Counted from the stretch's first letter, positions 8,489 through 17,512 are shown. The stretch is DNA of 64,000 nt from Natrinema sp. DC36 (GCF_020405225.1 NZ_CP084472.1:1364001-1428000); one strand, 5' to 3'. Notes: generated by a model from the letters alone, not told the origin. Program-made: numbers and translations.

Positions 8489-10276
8489 ATGGAGTTCGCC
8501 ACGTTCGCCGACCGCGCCGGGACGATCGACGCCGAACCCGCCGACCTCGAGATCGTGGCCCACGTTCGGGAACTGCTTGTCGATGCCGGCGACAATTTGG
8601 AAATCGTCGCGCGCTTCGCACAGGGACGAGTGTTTCCGGCCTGGGACTCGACGACGCTCGATATCGGACCGCGTGCGTGTTACGAGGCGATCGCCCGCGC
8701 GGCGGGGACGAACGTGAGCAGCGACGACGTCGAGGATCGACTCGCGGAGATCGGCGAGATCGGCGACGTGGCGGCGAGCTACGAGTTCGGCGGCCAGCAG
8801 GGGTTGGGTGCGTTCACCGGCGGAGAAGCTGCCGATTCCAGCGGCGATAGTAGCGGTGGCCTCACCGTTCGCGAGGTCTCCGACACTCTCGAGGAACTGG
8901 CCGCCGCCGAAGGCTCGGGCAGTCAGGATCGCAAGGTCGATCTGCTCTTCGGGCTGTTCAATCGCTGCTCGAGCGAGGAGGCGCGCTACCTCGCCCGCAT
9001 CGTCCTCTCGGAAATGCGCATCGGCGTCGGCGAGGGGACGGTGCGAGACGCGATCTCGGAGGCCTTCGGCGTTCCCGAGGACCGAGTCGAGCGCGCGCTG
9101 CAGGTCTCGAATGACTACGGGCAGGTCGCCCGGATCGCCCGCGACGAGGGAGTCGAGGGGCTCGACGCGCTGGACCTCGCGGTCGGCCGGCCCGTTCAGG
9201 CGATGCTCGCCCAGGCGGGGACGGTGACCGACGCGCTCGAGGAGTGGGAGGAGGCCGGCGTGGAATGGAAGTACGACGGAGCGCGGGTTCAGTTGCACTA
9301 TGATCCCGCCGGTGCCGATCGGAACGGTGAGACGGAGACTCGCGTTTTCTCGCGGAACATGGAGGACGTGACGAACGCGCTTCCGGAAGTGGTCGAATTC
9401 GCGGAGTCACACCTCGAGGTGCCCGCAATCCTCGATGGCGAAGTCGTCGCGATCGACGACGACGGCTCTCCGCTGCCCTTCCAGGAGGTGCTCAAGCGGT
9501 TCCGGCGGAAACACGACGTGGCGAAGGCCCGCGAGGACGTGACGGTCCGGCCAGTGTTCTTCGACTGTCTGCACGCGGCGGGGGAGGACCTACTCGCAGA
9601 GCCGCTGACGACGCGCCACGACAGGCTTCGATCGGTGCTGGTGGACGCCGGTTCCGATTCCGACGCCGACCGCGTAGACGACGCTGACGTCGAGGGGCTC
9701 TCCCTGCTCTGGCGCACCGACGATCCCGACGAGATCGAGAGCATCGACGCCGACGCGCTCGAGGCGGGCCACGAGGGGATCATGCTCAAAAACCCCGACT
9801 CCACGTACTCGCCGGGCCGGCGCGGGAAGCACTGGCGCAAGCGCAAGCCCGACGTGGAGACGCTCGACTGCGTGGTGACTGGCGCGGAGTGGGGAGAGGG
9901 GCGCCGTGCCACGTTCCTCGGGACCTTCGAGCTGTCCGTTCGGTCCGGGGACGACAGCGAGGAACGGCGTTCCGCCGGCTCTACGGTGGAACCGCAGAAC
10001 CTCGAGACCGTCGGCAAGGTCGCGACCGGAATCACTGACGAGAAATTGGCGGAGCTAACGAAACTGCTCGAGCCCCACATCGCGGCCGAAGCGGGCCAGG
10101 AGGTGGACCTCGAGCCAGCGGTCGTCTTCGAGGTCGGCTACGAGGAGATCCAGTCCTCGCCGACCTACTCGTCGGGCTACGCGCTGCGATTCCCGCGATT
10201 CGTGGGTGTTCGCTCCGACAAGAGCCCGGGGGATGCGGATTCGCTCGAGCGCCTCGAGCGGTTGCAGGAACAGTGA
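8489..10276 (+). CDS. lig: ATP-dependent DNA ligase
   Basis: About 595 residues with archaeal DNA ligase architecture: an N-terminal DNA-binding domain (DRKVDLLFGLFNRCSSEEARYL), the adenylation motif I (EWKYDGARVQLH) carrying the nucleophilic Lys, motif III (VFSRNMEDVT), motif IV (AILDGEVVAID), motif V (EGIMLKNPDSTY) and an OB-fold ending in YALRFPRFVGVRSDK. It seals nicks in replication and repair. The frame is open upstream to 8258, but ATG 8489 begins the conserved MEFATFADR N-terminus and the upstream residues overlap the divergent gene. Confidence 0.95.
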   Translation: MEFATFADRAGTIDAEPADLEIVAHVRELLVDAGDNLEIVARFAQGRVFPAWDSTTLDIGPRACYEAIARAAGTNVSSDDVEDRLAEIGEIGDVAASYEFGGQQGLGAFTGGEAADSSGDSSGGLTVREVSDTLEELAAAEGSGSQDRKVDLLFGLFNRCSSEEARYLARIVLSEMRIGVGEGTVRDAISEAFGVPEDRVERALQVSNDYGQVARIARDEGVEGLDALDLAVGRPVQAMLAQAGTVTDALEEWEEAGVEWKYDGARVQLHYDPAGADRNGETETRVFSRNMEDVTNALPEVVEFAESHLEVPAILDGEVVAIDDDGSPLPFQEVLKRFRRKHDVAKAREDVTVRPVFFDCLHAAGEDLLAEPLTTRHDRLRSVLVDAGSDSDADRVDDADVEGLSLLWRTDDPDEIESIDADALEAGHEGIMLKNPDSTYSPGRRGKHWRKRKPDVETLDCVVTGAEWGEGRRATFLGTFELSVRSGDDSEERRSAGSTVEPQNLETVGKVATGITDEKLAELTKLLEPHIAAEAGQEVDLEPAVVFEVGYEEIQSSPTYSSGYALRFPRFVGVRSDKSPGDADSLERLERLQEQ

Positions 10277-10308
10277 TCGCGGCTCACGGAGCCTACCTGT
10301 TGGCGAGT

Positions 10309-10332
10309 GTTGAATATAAAATAATATAGCAG
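10309..10332 (+). promoter_or_regulatory. AT-rich promoter element before a small membrane gene
   Basis: A run of A/T (ATATAAAATAATATA, about 10314-10328) in an otherwise GC-rich genome sits about 30 bases before ATG 10355. This fits an archaeal TATA box with a short-leader or leaderless transcript. Confidence 0.45.
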
Positions 10333-10354
10333 ATGGGGATGATTATTACCGTGT

Positions 10355-10528
10355 ATGTCCTCCGCGTTCGACAGTCCAGCGATCCGCTACGGTATGGGCC
10401 TCAGCAGTGCCGCGATACTGACGGTCGTCGCCCTCGCCTTCCTCGACGGAACGATGCGATGGCTCGTGCTCGGTCTCGCAGTTCTCGAGATTACGGTCAT
10501 CCCGCAAATACTGAAACGGGCGGGCTAA
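10355..10528 (+). CDS. Small membrane protein, 57 aa
   Basis: A short gene of 58 codons including the stop, with strong GC3 bias and a TATA-like element at a sensible distance. The product begins MSSAFDSPAIRYGMGL and has one or two hydrophobic stretches (AAILTVVALAFL and WLVLGLAVLEITVI) before QILKRAG. A basic tail after the last helix suggests a small integral membrane protein. I do not recognise a named family. It lies between lig and the hisC operon. Confidence 0.6.
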   Translation: MSSAFDSPAIRYGMGLSSAAILTVVALAFLDGTMRWLVLGLAVLEITVIPQILKRAG

Positions 10529-10665
10529 CGCGGCCGCGAATCGACGCGACCGGGTGAGGGAATTGTCGTCGGACGAAAGCAAGCACGGTAGTTTGTGGAC
10601 AGTCAGTCGCTCGCGACTGACCACATGTAAGCACCCTTAAGAGCCACGGGAAACAGGATTCCCGT

Positions 10666-11820
10666 ATGCAACCGCGCGACCTGTCCGATCACGTCGCATA
10701 CGAGGCGGGTCGAGGCATCGAGGAGGTCGCCCGCGAGCTCGGGCGCGACCCCTCGGAGTTCGTCAAACTCGCCTCGAACGAGAACCCGCACGGCCCCTCG
10801 CCGGCCGCCGCCGTGGCCATCCGCGAGACGGCCTCGAGCGTGAGTTCCTACCCGAAGGCCGCTCACGCCGACCTCACGAGCGCCGTCGCCGACCGCTGGG
10901 ACGTCACCGACGAGCAAGTCTGGCTGGCCAACGGCGGCGACGGGGCGATCGATTACCTCCATCGGGCCGTCATCGAACCCGGCGACACCGTCCTCGTCCC
11001 CTCGCCCGGCTTCGCTTACTACGGGATGAGTTCTCGGTTCCACCACGGCGATGTCTCCGAGTACGAACTCTCGAGGGCCGACGACTTCGCCCAGAACGCT
11101 GAGACCGTTCTCGAGTCCTACGACGGTGATCGATTGCTCTTCGTCACCAGTCCACACAACCCGACCGGGTCGACGATGCCGCTCGAGGAAATCGACCGCC
11201 TCGCCGACGAAACCGACGACGAAACCCTGGTCGTCGTCGACGAGGCCTACGGCGAGTTCGCCGACCGGGACAGCGCCGTCGCCCTGGTCGAGGGCCGCGA
11301 CGGGTTCGACGCTCGCGACGACGTCGCCGTCCTGCGGACGTTCTCGAAGGCCTACGGGCTGGCCGGGGTCCGACTCGGCTACGCCGTCGTCCCCGACGAG
11401 TGGGGCGATGCCTACGCCCGCGTGAACACTCCCTTTGCGGCGAGCGAACTCGCCTGCCGAGCCGGTCTCGCCGCCGTCGACGACGAGGAACACGTCGAGC
11501 GAACCGTCGAGACGGCCCGCGAGTCGCGTGCATACATGCGAGACGCGATCGAAACCCACGTCTGGGAGAGCGAGGGTAACTTCGCGCTCGTCGACGTCGG
11601 CGACGCCTCGGCGGTCGCCGCGGAAATGCAGGAGCGCGGCGTCATCGTTCGCGACTGCTCGAGTTTCGGCCTTCCGGGCTGTATCCGGATCACCTGCGGC
11701 ACCGAGGAGGAGACCGAGCGGGCGGTCGCGACGCTCAACGACGTCCTCGCTGATCTCGGACTCGAGACGGACCCATCAGACGAGGCCCACGATCCGGACG
11801 CGGAGGTGGCCGATTCATGA
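10666..11820 (+). CDS. hisC: Histidinol-phosphate aminotransferase
   Basis: A 384-aa class I/II PLP aminotransferase. Visible features are KLASNENPHGPSP at the N-terminus (substrate phosphate contact), VTSPHNPTGSTM, VVVDEAYGEF (PLP pyridine contact) and LRTFSKAYGLAGVRLGY with the Schiff-base Lys, then an Arg-containing IRITCGTEEE. It converts imidazole-acetol phosphate to histidinol phosphate in histidine synthesis. It is first in a three-gene operon; its stop overlaps the kinase start by four bases (ATGA). A tail after the last motif ends in DPDAEVADS. Confidence 0.93.
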   Translation: MQPRDLSDHVAYEAGRGIEEVARELGRDPSEFVKLASNENPHGPSPAAAVAIRETASSVSSYPKAAHADLTSAVADRWDVTDEQVWLANGGDGAIDYLHRAVIEPGDTVLVPSPGFAYYGMSSRFHHGDVSEYELSRADDFAQNAETVLESYDGDRLLFVTSPHNPTGSTMPLEEIDRLADETDDETLVVVDEAYGEFADRDSAVALVEGRDGFDARDDVAVLRTFSKAYGLAGVRLGYAVVPDEWGDAYARVNTPFAASELACRAGLAAVDDEEHVERTVETARESRAYMRDAIETHVWESEGNFALVDVGDASAVAAEMQERGVIVRDCSSFGLPGCIRITCGTEEETERAVATLNDVLADLGLETDPSDEAHDPDAEVADS

Positions 11821-12371
11821 GAGTCGCCGTCACCGGCACTCCCGGGACCGGGAAGACGACCGCGACCGAGTTGCTCGAGTCCCGGCTGGCCGATTCCGAT
11901 GCCGCAGCGGACGACGCGTCGATGCCCGATCTCGAGGTGATCCACCTCAACCGAGTGCTCGAGGACGAAGAGCTCTACACCGAGGTCGACGCCGACCGCG
12001 AGAGCAAGGTCGCCGACCTCGAGGCGCTGAGCGAGTGGCTCGACGGTCGCGACGACGTCGTGATCGAATCGCATCTCTCCCACCACGTCGACGCCGATCG
12101 GGTCGCCGTGTTGCGGTGTGAACCAGCGACGCTCGAGGAGCGCCTGCTCGAGCGGGGAGAGACCGAGGCGAAGGCGGCGGAAAACGCCGAGAGCGAGGCT
12201 CTGGATGTCATCCTGTCCGAAGCCGTCGAGAAACACGGCCTCGAGTCGGTCTACGAGATCGACACGACCGAGCGCGATCCCGCCGGTGTCGCGGACGAAC
12301 TCGCAGCGGTCACAGAAGGGGAACGCGAACCAACTGCTGGCGAGGTCGACTACATGGGGTACCTGACATGA
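11817..12371 (+). CDS. AK6/Fap7-type adenylate kinase (P-loop NMP kinase)
   Basis: A 184-aa P-loop kinase beginning MRVAVTGTPGTGKTT (Walker A). HLNRVL and a Walker-B-like VVIESHL strand followed by HHVDAD match the archaeal homologue of human AK6/yeast Fap7. This family has adenylate kinase or ATPase activity and helps late small-subunit ribosome maturation. It overlaps hisC by four bases and the next gene by four, so translation is coupled. The C-terminal DYMGYLT resembles conserved tails in this family. Confidence 0.85.
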   Translation: MRVAVTGTPGTGKTTATELLESRLADSDAAADDASMPDLEVIHLNRVLEDEELYTEVDADRESKVADLEALSEWLDGRDDVVIESHLSHHVDADRVAVLRCEPATLEERLLERGETEAKAAENAESEALDVILSEAVEKHGLESVYEIDTTERDPAGVADELAAVTEGEREPTAGEVDYMGYLT

Positions 12372-12985
12372 CGCTCGACAAGTTCCGTCCGTACGTCTCT
12401 CGGTTCCTCGACCCGTTCGTCAAGGGGTTCGACCGCGTCGGAATGACACCCAACGGCGTGAGCGTGGTCGCGTTCGGGATGGCGATTCTTGCCGCGGTGG
12501 CGTTCGCACTCGGCGGGCTCGAGGATCCGATCTGGTACGCCGTCGCGGCGACGCTGGTCTTTCTGAACGGCTGGTTGGATATCATCGACGGCGCGCTCGC
12601 ACGCGAACAGGAGGTCGCCTCCGCCGGCGGCGACCTGCTGGATCACGTCCTCGATCGGTACGCGGATATCGTCGTCATCGCCGGATTGGCCGCAGGGCTC
12701 GAGGACTACCTGCTGGGCTTCGCCGCCGTCACGGGAGTCGTGATGACCTCCTACCTCGGAACGCAGGCACAGGCCGTCGGTCTCGATCGGGTCTACGGCG
12801 GACTCGTCGGTCGGGCCGACCGGCTGGCGATCATCGGCATCGCCGGCTTCCTCGCCTACCCGCTCTCCGGGCCGATCGTCGGCGATTTCACCCTCGTCGG
12901 CTTGCTGCTCGTCTTCCTCGCGGTCGTCGGCCACCTGACGGCGTTGCAGCGGTTTTACTACTCGTGGATCGCCCTCGAGCGATAG
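12368..12985 (+). CDS. CDP-alcohol phosphatidyltransferase, probable archaetidylinositol-phosphate synthase
   Basis: A 205-aa membrane protein with the complete CDP-alcohol phosphotransferase motif D71-x2-D74-G-x2-A-R79-x8-G88-x3-D92-x3-D96, which binds the CDP-lipid and catalytic metal. Several hydrophobic helices surround it. Archaeal relatives next to AK6-like kinases are annotated as archaetidylinositolphosphate synthases, making inositol-headgroup ether lipids. The exact headgroup here is inferred. It is the last gene of the hisC operon. Confidence 0.85.
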   Translation: MTLDKFRPYVSRFLDPFVKGFDRVGMTPNGVSVVAFGMAILAAVAFALGGLEDPIWYAVAATLVFLNGWLDIIDGALAREQEVASAGGDLLDHVLDRYADIVVIAGLAAGLEDYLLGFAAVTGVVMTSYLGTQAQAVGLDRVYGGLVGRADRLAIIGIAGFLAYPLSGPIVGDFTLVGLLLVFLAVVGHLTALQRFYYSWIALER

Positions 12986-13068
12986 CCGTTTCAACCCGCT
13001 GACCGGGGCGTCTGACTGAATGAAGCCGCGTCGCATCCTTTATCCCTTACCGCGATATAGGGACTGAC

Positions 13069-13611
13069 ATGGTTCAGTGCGAGATGTGTGGGGCCGAGAC
13101 GTCGTCCCCGAAAACCATCAAAGTCGAGGGCGCGAAGCTAGACGTGTGTTCGGACTGCACGGACTTCGGCACTGAAGTCAAACAGACCTCGAGTTCGGGT
13201 TCGTCGACGAAGTACTCGACCGACTCGAGTTCGTCCTCGTCGAGCGGTAGCCAGTCCACCGGTTCCAGCGCGAGTTCCTCGAGTTCGGGTGGCTCGAGTC
13301 AGCGCCGGTCGGACATGTTCGACGACATGGACGAACTGGCGACCGATTACGACGAGCGAGTCCGCAACGCTCGCGAAAGCAACGGACTGAGCCAGTCCGA
13401 TCTCGCGAACGAACTCAACGAGAAGGCCAGCCTGATTCGCAAGATCGAGCGCGGCGACACCCTCCCGAGCGATCGCGTCCAGTCGAAACTCGAGAACTTC
13501 CTCGAGATCGATCTGAACGCCGAGGGGAGTTCCGGAGAGGACTCGGAGTGGTCCGGCGGCTCCTCGACGGGGAGTTACACGCTGGGCGACGTGGTCAAGC
13601 GCAAGGACTGA
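13069..13611 (+). CDS. Multiprotein bridging factor 1 homologue (zinc ribbon + HTH)
   Basis: A 180-aa protein. An N-terminal zinc ribbon (CEMCGAE ... CSDCTDFG) is followed by a long Ser-rich linker (about residues 43-80) and a cro/XRE-type helix-turn-helix ([19 protein letters not shown]) with [13 protein letters not shown], the conserved MBF1 signature. MBF1 bridges regulators and TBP in eukaryotes. Archaeal MBF1 binds the translating ribosome and modulates stress responses. The Ser linker is unusually long and low in complexity. Confidence 0.92.
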   Translation: MVQCEMCGAETSSPKTIKVEGAKLDVCSDCTDFGTEVKQTSSSGSSTKYSTDSSSSSSSGSQSTGSSASSSSSGGSSQRRSDMFDDMDELATDYDERVRNARESNGLSQSDLANELNEKASLIRKIERGDTLPSDRVQSKLENFLEIDLNAEGSSGEDSEWSGGSSTGSYTLGDVVKRKD

Positions 13612-13687
13612 AACGGGTTTTCGCTTCCGCTCTCGATACCGTCGCGGACTCGCAAGCTATTTCCTTCGGGCGGGTGGGGTTGCCGAT

Positions 13688-14332
13688 ATGTTCGTCCTCG
13701 TTAACCTGAAGACATATCCGTGCGATCCGATCGCCGTCGCAGAAGCCGTCCGTGACGTCGACGAGACCACTGACGCCCGACTCGCCGTCGCGCCACAGGC
13801 GACCCACCTCGAGCGGGTCGCGGAAACGGGCGCGGAGACGTGGGCCCAGCACGTCGGCTCGATCGAACACGGGAGCAACACCGGGCAGACGCTCGCCGAG
13901 AGCGTCGCCGACGCGGGCGCGGTCGGGACGCTGCTCAACCACTCCGAACGGCGACTGAAACTGGCCGATATCGACGGTGCCGTCCGGGCGGCCGAGCGGG
14001 CGGACCTCGAGACGATCGTCTGTGCGAACAACCCGGCCCAGATCGGCGCTGCCGCCGCGCTAGGGCCGGACGCGGTCGCCGTGGAGCCGCCAGCACTCAT
14101 TGGAACCGGAACACCGGTCAGTCAGGCCGATCCCGACGTCGTCGAGGACGCCGTCGCCGCCGCCGCGAACGTCGATCCCGACGTCTCGGTCCTCTGTGGC
14201 GCGGGCATCAGTACGGGCGACGACGTCGTCGCGGCGGGCGATCTCGGTGCCGGGGGCGTCCTCCTGGCCAGCGGCGTCGCGAAGGCCGACGATCCGAAGG
14301 CGGCCCTCGAGGACCTCGTCGCGCCGCTCTGA
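13688..14332 (+). CDS. tpiA: Triosephosphate isomerase
   Basis: A 214-aa archaeal-type TIM. The catalytic residues appear as NLKTYP (Asn-x-Lys), [10 protein letters not shown] (His electrophile) and [12 protein letters not shown] (catalytic Glu in loop 6), with GAGISTGDD and [14 protein letters not shown] forming the phosphate-binding loops. It interconverts dihydroxyacetone phosphate and glyceraldehyde-3-phosphate in the cytoplasm. It is short compared with bacterial enzymes (about 250 aa), as usual for archaea. Confidence 0.95.
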   Translation: MFVLVNLKTYPCDPIAVAEAVRDVDETTDARLAVAPQATHLERVAETGAETWAQHVGSIEHGSNTGQTLAESVADAGAVGTLLNHSERRLKLADIDGAVRAAERADLETIVCANNPAQIGAAAALGPDAVAVEPPALIGTGTPVSQADPDVVEDAVAAAANVDPDVSVLCGAGISTGDDVVAAGDLGAGGVLLASGVAKADDPKAALEDLVAPL

Positions 14333-14410
14333 ATCGGATCGGGAACTGGAGACCGATCGACGAACGCACGTCGCCGACCGACTTTTCTCCCCGTCCGTCG
14401 TAGCGGGGGT

Positions 14411-14845
14411 ATGACCGACGACGGGTCCGAGTCCGTGGCTGATCCGGCGACCGGGGAGCGACCCGTAGCCGTCGCACTCGAGAATCGGTTGATGAGCCAC
14501 GGAATCTATGTGACTTCGTTCGCGTGGATGGACGCGAGCGAACCGCCAGCCGACGACGGGGCCGGGATCGAACTCGAGTACGAGACCGTGTCCGAATCGC
14601 CCGCGATCACGAGAGACGAAGTCGGCGCGGTGGTGCGGGCGCTGCTGACCATCGGCGACGAACGAGAGTGGACGCCGGGACGCCTCGAGGTCACGTCACT
14701 GACGACCGATGGGGAGACCCGCGGCTGGTGGTACGTCGAACGCGAGTGGTTCGAGCGCCTCGGCTCGGATCTTTCGCAACTCGAATTTTCCCAGCGCGTG
14801 CTGAAAACCATAAAAAATTACCGAAGCGAACACGACGGACGTTGA
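14411..14845 (+). CDS. Uncharacterised acidic haloarchaeal protein, 144 aa
   Basis: Soluble protein without Cys clusters or membrane segments. After a disordered acidic start, a mixed alpha/beta body contains HGIYVTSFAWMDAS and ETRGWWYVEREWFERL. Coding bias is normal for the window. It ends shortly before the TIR gene and has the same direction, but a TATA-like stretch between them (ATTAATAATG near 14862) suggests separate transcription. I do not recognise the family. Confidence 0.65.
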   Translation: MTDDGSESVADPATGERPVAVALENRLMSHGIYVTSFAWMDASEPPADDGAGIELEYETVSESPAITRDEVGAVVRALLTIGDEREWTPGRLEVTSLTTDGETRGWWYVEREWFERLGSDLSQLEFSQRVLKTIKNYRSEHDGR

Positions 14846-14903
14846 CCACATCGCGGAGATAGATTAATAATGATTCACGCGCCTTCTTGTCGTAGACGAT
14901 TCA

Positions 14904-15542
14904 ATGACCGGAGAACAGGTGTACGTTTCACACGCGCCAGGCAACCTCGAGCTCGTCCAGGACCTGTTCTCGACGGTCAAGAACTTCCCGTTCGGCGTCC
15001 ACCTCGCGCTCGAGGAGATCGAGTCCGGTCGATCACGAAAGCGACTCGAGGGGCGTCTCGCCAACAGCGACGTCGTCGTCGCGGTGCTGACCGAGAACGC
15101 GGCCGATACTACGTGGATCGATCAGGAAATCGGCTACGCGGTGGCCAAAGGGATCCCCGTCGTACCGCTTCGCGACGAGGGAGTCAGCCGTCGCGGATAC
15201 GTCGGCGACGTCGACGGACTGACGATCGATCGGGGAGACCTCTCGGTGACGATCTTCAACCTGCTTTCCCGGCTCCGGAGCGAACTCGCACCGCTGGGGG
15301 CGCTCTCGGTACCGAACTGGTACATCCGATTCCCGTGTACGATCCCCGACTGCGGCCACCCGGTCACGCTCGAACTCGAGCAGGGACAGACGAAACTCTG
15401 GAAACTCCACAGCCACGGGAAACACCTGACGACGTCGTGTGCGGTCTGTGAGTCGACGTACTACTTCAACCCGGCGACGATCGGGTTTCTGGGCCGCGAG
15501 GACGGAATCGAACGTCAATCGCCGTCCCGAAGCCGCTCGTAA
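14904..15542 (+). CDS. TIR-domain protein with C-terminal zinc-ribbon-like module
   Basis: 212 aa. Residues 1 to about 125 form a TIR-type flavodoxin-like fold: VYVSHAPGN (box 1-like strand and loop), NSDVVVAVLTENAADTTWIDQEIGYA with Glu75 at the position of the catalytic Glu of TIR NAD-hydrolases, and GIPVVPLRDEGVS. Residues about 140-190 carry Cys145, Cys150, Cys179 and Cys182 with nearby His, a probable zinc-binding module. TIR enzymes in prokaryotes degrade NAD or make signalling nucleotides in phage defence. No obvious defence partner is adjacent. The gene ends with a 28-base convergent overlap with the next gene. Confidence 0.75.
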   Translation: MTGEQVYVSHAPGNLELVQDLFSTVKNFPFGVHLALEEIESGRSRKRLEGRLANSDVVVAVLTENAADTTWIDQEIGYAVAKGIPVVPLRDEGVSRRGYVGDVDGLTIDRGDLSVTIFNLLSRLRSELAPLGALSVPNWYIRFPCTIPDCGHPVTLELEQGQTKLWKLHSHGKHLTTSCAVCESTYYFNPATIGFLGREDGIERQSPSRSRS

Positions 15543-16228
15543 GCGTCCGTGACGAGCTCGAAGGCGGATCGACTACCGCTCGAGCGGTCGGGATGGGCGC
15601 GTTTGACCTGTTCGTGATACGCATCGCGGAGCGTCTCGTCGCTCGCGCCGGCGTCCACGCCGAGAACCTCGCGAGCCCTCGTCTTTCGCATCTCGACGGC
15701 CGCGACGATGCCGCGCTCCTCGGCGTCGGACTTGCAGTCGGCACACAACCGTTCCGTGCGCTCGTCGATCGTGGTAACGCGAAAGCGTTCTGCGGAGACC
15801 TGTTCGCGACACTGACTACAGCGGCGTCGGTCCTCGTCCGGACCCGCTTCGGTGGAACGCTCGGAGTCGGTCACGGCTGTGGGTTCCTCCGTGGTCCCGT
15901 CAGCAGTGCCGTCAGTACCGGACGTTCCACCACCGTCGCGACTCGGGGCCTCGGCGACACACGACGGACAGCAGGTCACCACGGTTCCGTCGTCGAGCAC
16001 CACGTCCTCGAGTTCGGCCAGAAGGAACGTGCCGGTACAGCCGTCGCACGCGTCCCGACGCTGGTCGAGCGACCCGCCGTTTTCGGCGGCCGCTCTGGCG
16101 TGTGGCTCACAGCGCTGACAGCAGACGACCTGTTCGCCGTCCGGCATCGTCACTGTCGTTAGTTCCTCGAGCGGAACCGTTCGACCGCAGCCATCACAGC
16201 CGGCCGGTTCGTCGCCGACGACAGCCAT
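15515..16228 (-). CDS. Zinc-finger protein with C-terminal J-domain
   Basis: About 237 aa from ATG 16228; an in-frame extension to 16279 runs into promoter-like DNA. Three Cys-rich modules (CDGCGRT...CCQRC, CDGCTGT...CCPSC, CSQCREQ...CADC) look like treble-clef or zinc-ribbon fingers. They are followed by a J-domain (AREVLGVDAGASDETLRDAY, then the HPD tripeptide near residue 212). J-domains stimulate Hsp70/DnaK ATPase, so this may be a specialised co-chaperone or a nucleic-acid-binding regulator. It is convergent with, and overlaps by 28 bases, the TIR gene. Confidence 0.8.
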   Translation of the reverse strand: MAVVGDEPAGCDGCGRTVPLEELTTVTMPDGEQVVCCQRCEPHARAAAENGGSLDQRRDACDGCTGTFLLAELEDVVLDDGTVVTCCPSCVAEAPSRDGGGTSGTDGTADGTTEEPTAVTDSERSTEAGPDEDRRRCSQCREQVSAERFRVTTIDERTERLCADCKSDAEERGIVAAVEMRKTRAREVLGVDAGASDETLRDAYHEQVKRAHPDRSSGSRSAFELVTDAYERLRDGD

Positions 16229-16577
16229 TACGCCATCGATTCGCGTTCGTCCTTTATTAGTTCTTTTGCTGACAGTCACGATCGGCGTCGGTTCGCGGCG
16301 TCGTCTCAGGCGGACCCCCGTCGGAATCGGTCCGCGTAGCGACTAATTACTCGTGGCACCTCCCTCGGGCCGTCCGGCGACCGACCCTGAACGGGATCGA
16401 TAACAAAGTGGCCATCCGCCGATCGCTAGATCGTGCGAGGCACCCCTCGCACGGAGACGCTCCGTCCGTTGGACGGTACTCGGCGGCTCGCAGTCGCCGG
16501 GTTCCTCCTCTCCTGTCAGGTCCGTTCGCGCCGATCAGAATCGGGAAACCGATATGACTCCGATGCCGAGTACCGGT
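16229..16577. other. Intergenic region without a convincing gene
   Basis: About 350 bases between the divergent J-domain gene and the DUF3054 gene. ORFs crossing it (for example 16347-16697 on the minus strand) have Arg-rich shadow composition. The sequence near 16235-16270 (CTTTATTAG and TTTTGC) could hold the minus-strand promoter. I see nothing else. Confidence 0.5.
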
Positions 16578-16997
16578 ATGGACACGGCAGTTCAGACCGG
16601 CTCCCGGGACGGATCGATCGACCGCGAACGGGTCGGTATCGGCGTCGTCGACCTGGGTATCGTCGTCGGCCTCGTTCTCTTCGGGAACGTCGAACACGGC
16701 GGCAACCCGATCGCCGAACCGCTCGCATCGCTCGAGACGGTCGCCCCGTTCGTGATCGGGTGGGTTGCCGTCGCAGCGCTCGCAGGCGTGTACACGCGCG
16801 ACACTCTCACCGGGACCGACGGCGTTCGTCTGACGGCGATCGCGTGGATCGCGGCGGCGAACGTCGGGCTCATGCTTCGTGGGTCGCCGCTGTTCGAGGG
16901 CGGCACGACCTGGCCGTTTCCGGTCGTCATTACCGGTATCGTGCTCGTCGCCCTGCTCGGTTGGCGGCTCGGATACGCCTTCTTCCTCTCACGATAG
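16578..16997 (+). CDS. DUF3054 family membrane protein
   Basis: 139 aa from ATG 16578 (MDTAVQTGSR); an ATG at 16554 in frame is less likely because family members begin MDT. It has about four hydrophobic segments, the short motif NPIAEPLASLETVAPFVIGW, and a WIAAANVGLMLRGSPLF region that matches the DUF3054 pattern. It is an integral membrane protein of unknown role and a stand-alone gene. Confidence 0.7.
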   Translation: MDTAVQTGSRDGSIDRERVGIGVVDLGIVVGLVLFGNVEHGGNPIAEPLASLETVAPFVIGWVAVAALAGVYTRDTLTGTDGVRLTAIAWIAAANVGLMLRGSPLFEGGTTWPFPVVITGIVLVALLGWRLGYAFFLSR

Positions 16998-17299
16998 CGG
17001 TAAGTCACGCTCCTTCTAACTGAGTCACCGAAGCGGGCCGACGTAGAGTATTTGAACGTTCATGATTAACTGTCGATGCTGGCTGGTATTCCCGTTTTGG
17101 CGGCGAATATAGCGGCTTCAGATATGAAATGTCTTGCGTAGTAATTGGGTAGAGGCGTACTCGACGGAAAATGCAGGATTTATAACCAATCTATAAGTTA
17201 TTAGAATCCAATTCCATGGATATCGATTGGGAACGGATCCACCACGAGCTAATTATGGGAAACACTTATGTGGTAATTCCCCATACTACAGGATACATT
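16998..17299. promoter_or_regulatory. AT-rich intergenic region with a 10-bp palindrome and promoter-like elements
   Basis: About 300 bases of clearly lower GC. It contains the perfect palindrome TGAACGTTCA (17053-17062), TTTATAAC (about 17177), and GAAACACTTATG (about 17259-17270). The last resembles a BRE followed by a TATA-like box about 30 bases before ATG 17300. I see no gene; the frame from ATG 17216 has atypical composition. Confidence 0.4.
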
Positions 17300-17512
17300 A
17301 TGACTGGATATTACGACATTGTTCTCGGCCTCATCCCAGTCGCACTGCTCGGTATTACCGCAGCCCTGACCGTCGTGGGAATCTCGTTGACTGCGGCGGT
17401 GCCGATCGGGTCGCTCGTCGCGATGACGATCATCGGGCACGCGATGTTCGTCAACACGCCGGCCGAGGTCGCCGACGAGCCCCGGTCTGCGCGTCCCCCG
17501 CACGCGGACTAA
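17300..17512 (+). CDS. Small membrane protein, 70 aa
   Basis: Starts MTGYYDIVLGLIPVALLG and has two long hydrophobic segments (residues about 6-27 and 31-55), then a polar tail with a disordered ARPPHAD end. I preferred ATG 17300 over ATG 17216 because the first 28 codons are AT-rich and the hydrophobic protein begins naturally here, with a BRE/TATA-like sequence about 30 bases upstream. Similar YDIVLGLIP small proteins are frequent in haloarchaea. Function unknown. Confidence 0.6.
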   Translation: MTGYYDIVLGLIPVALLGITAALTVVGISLTAAVPIGSLVAMTIIGHAMFVNTPAEVADEPRSARPPHAD

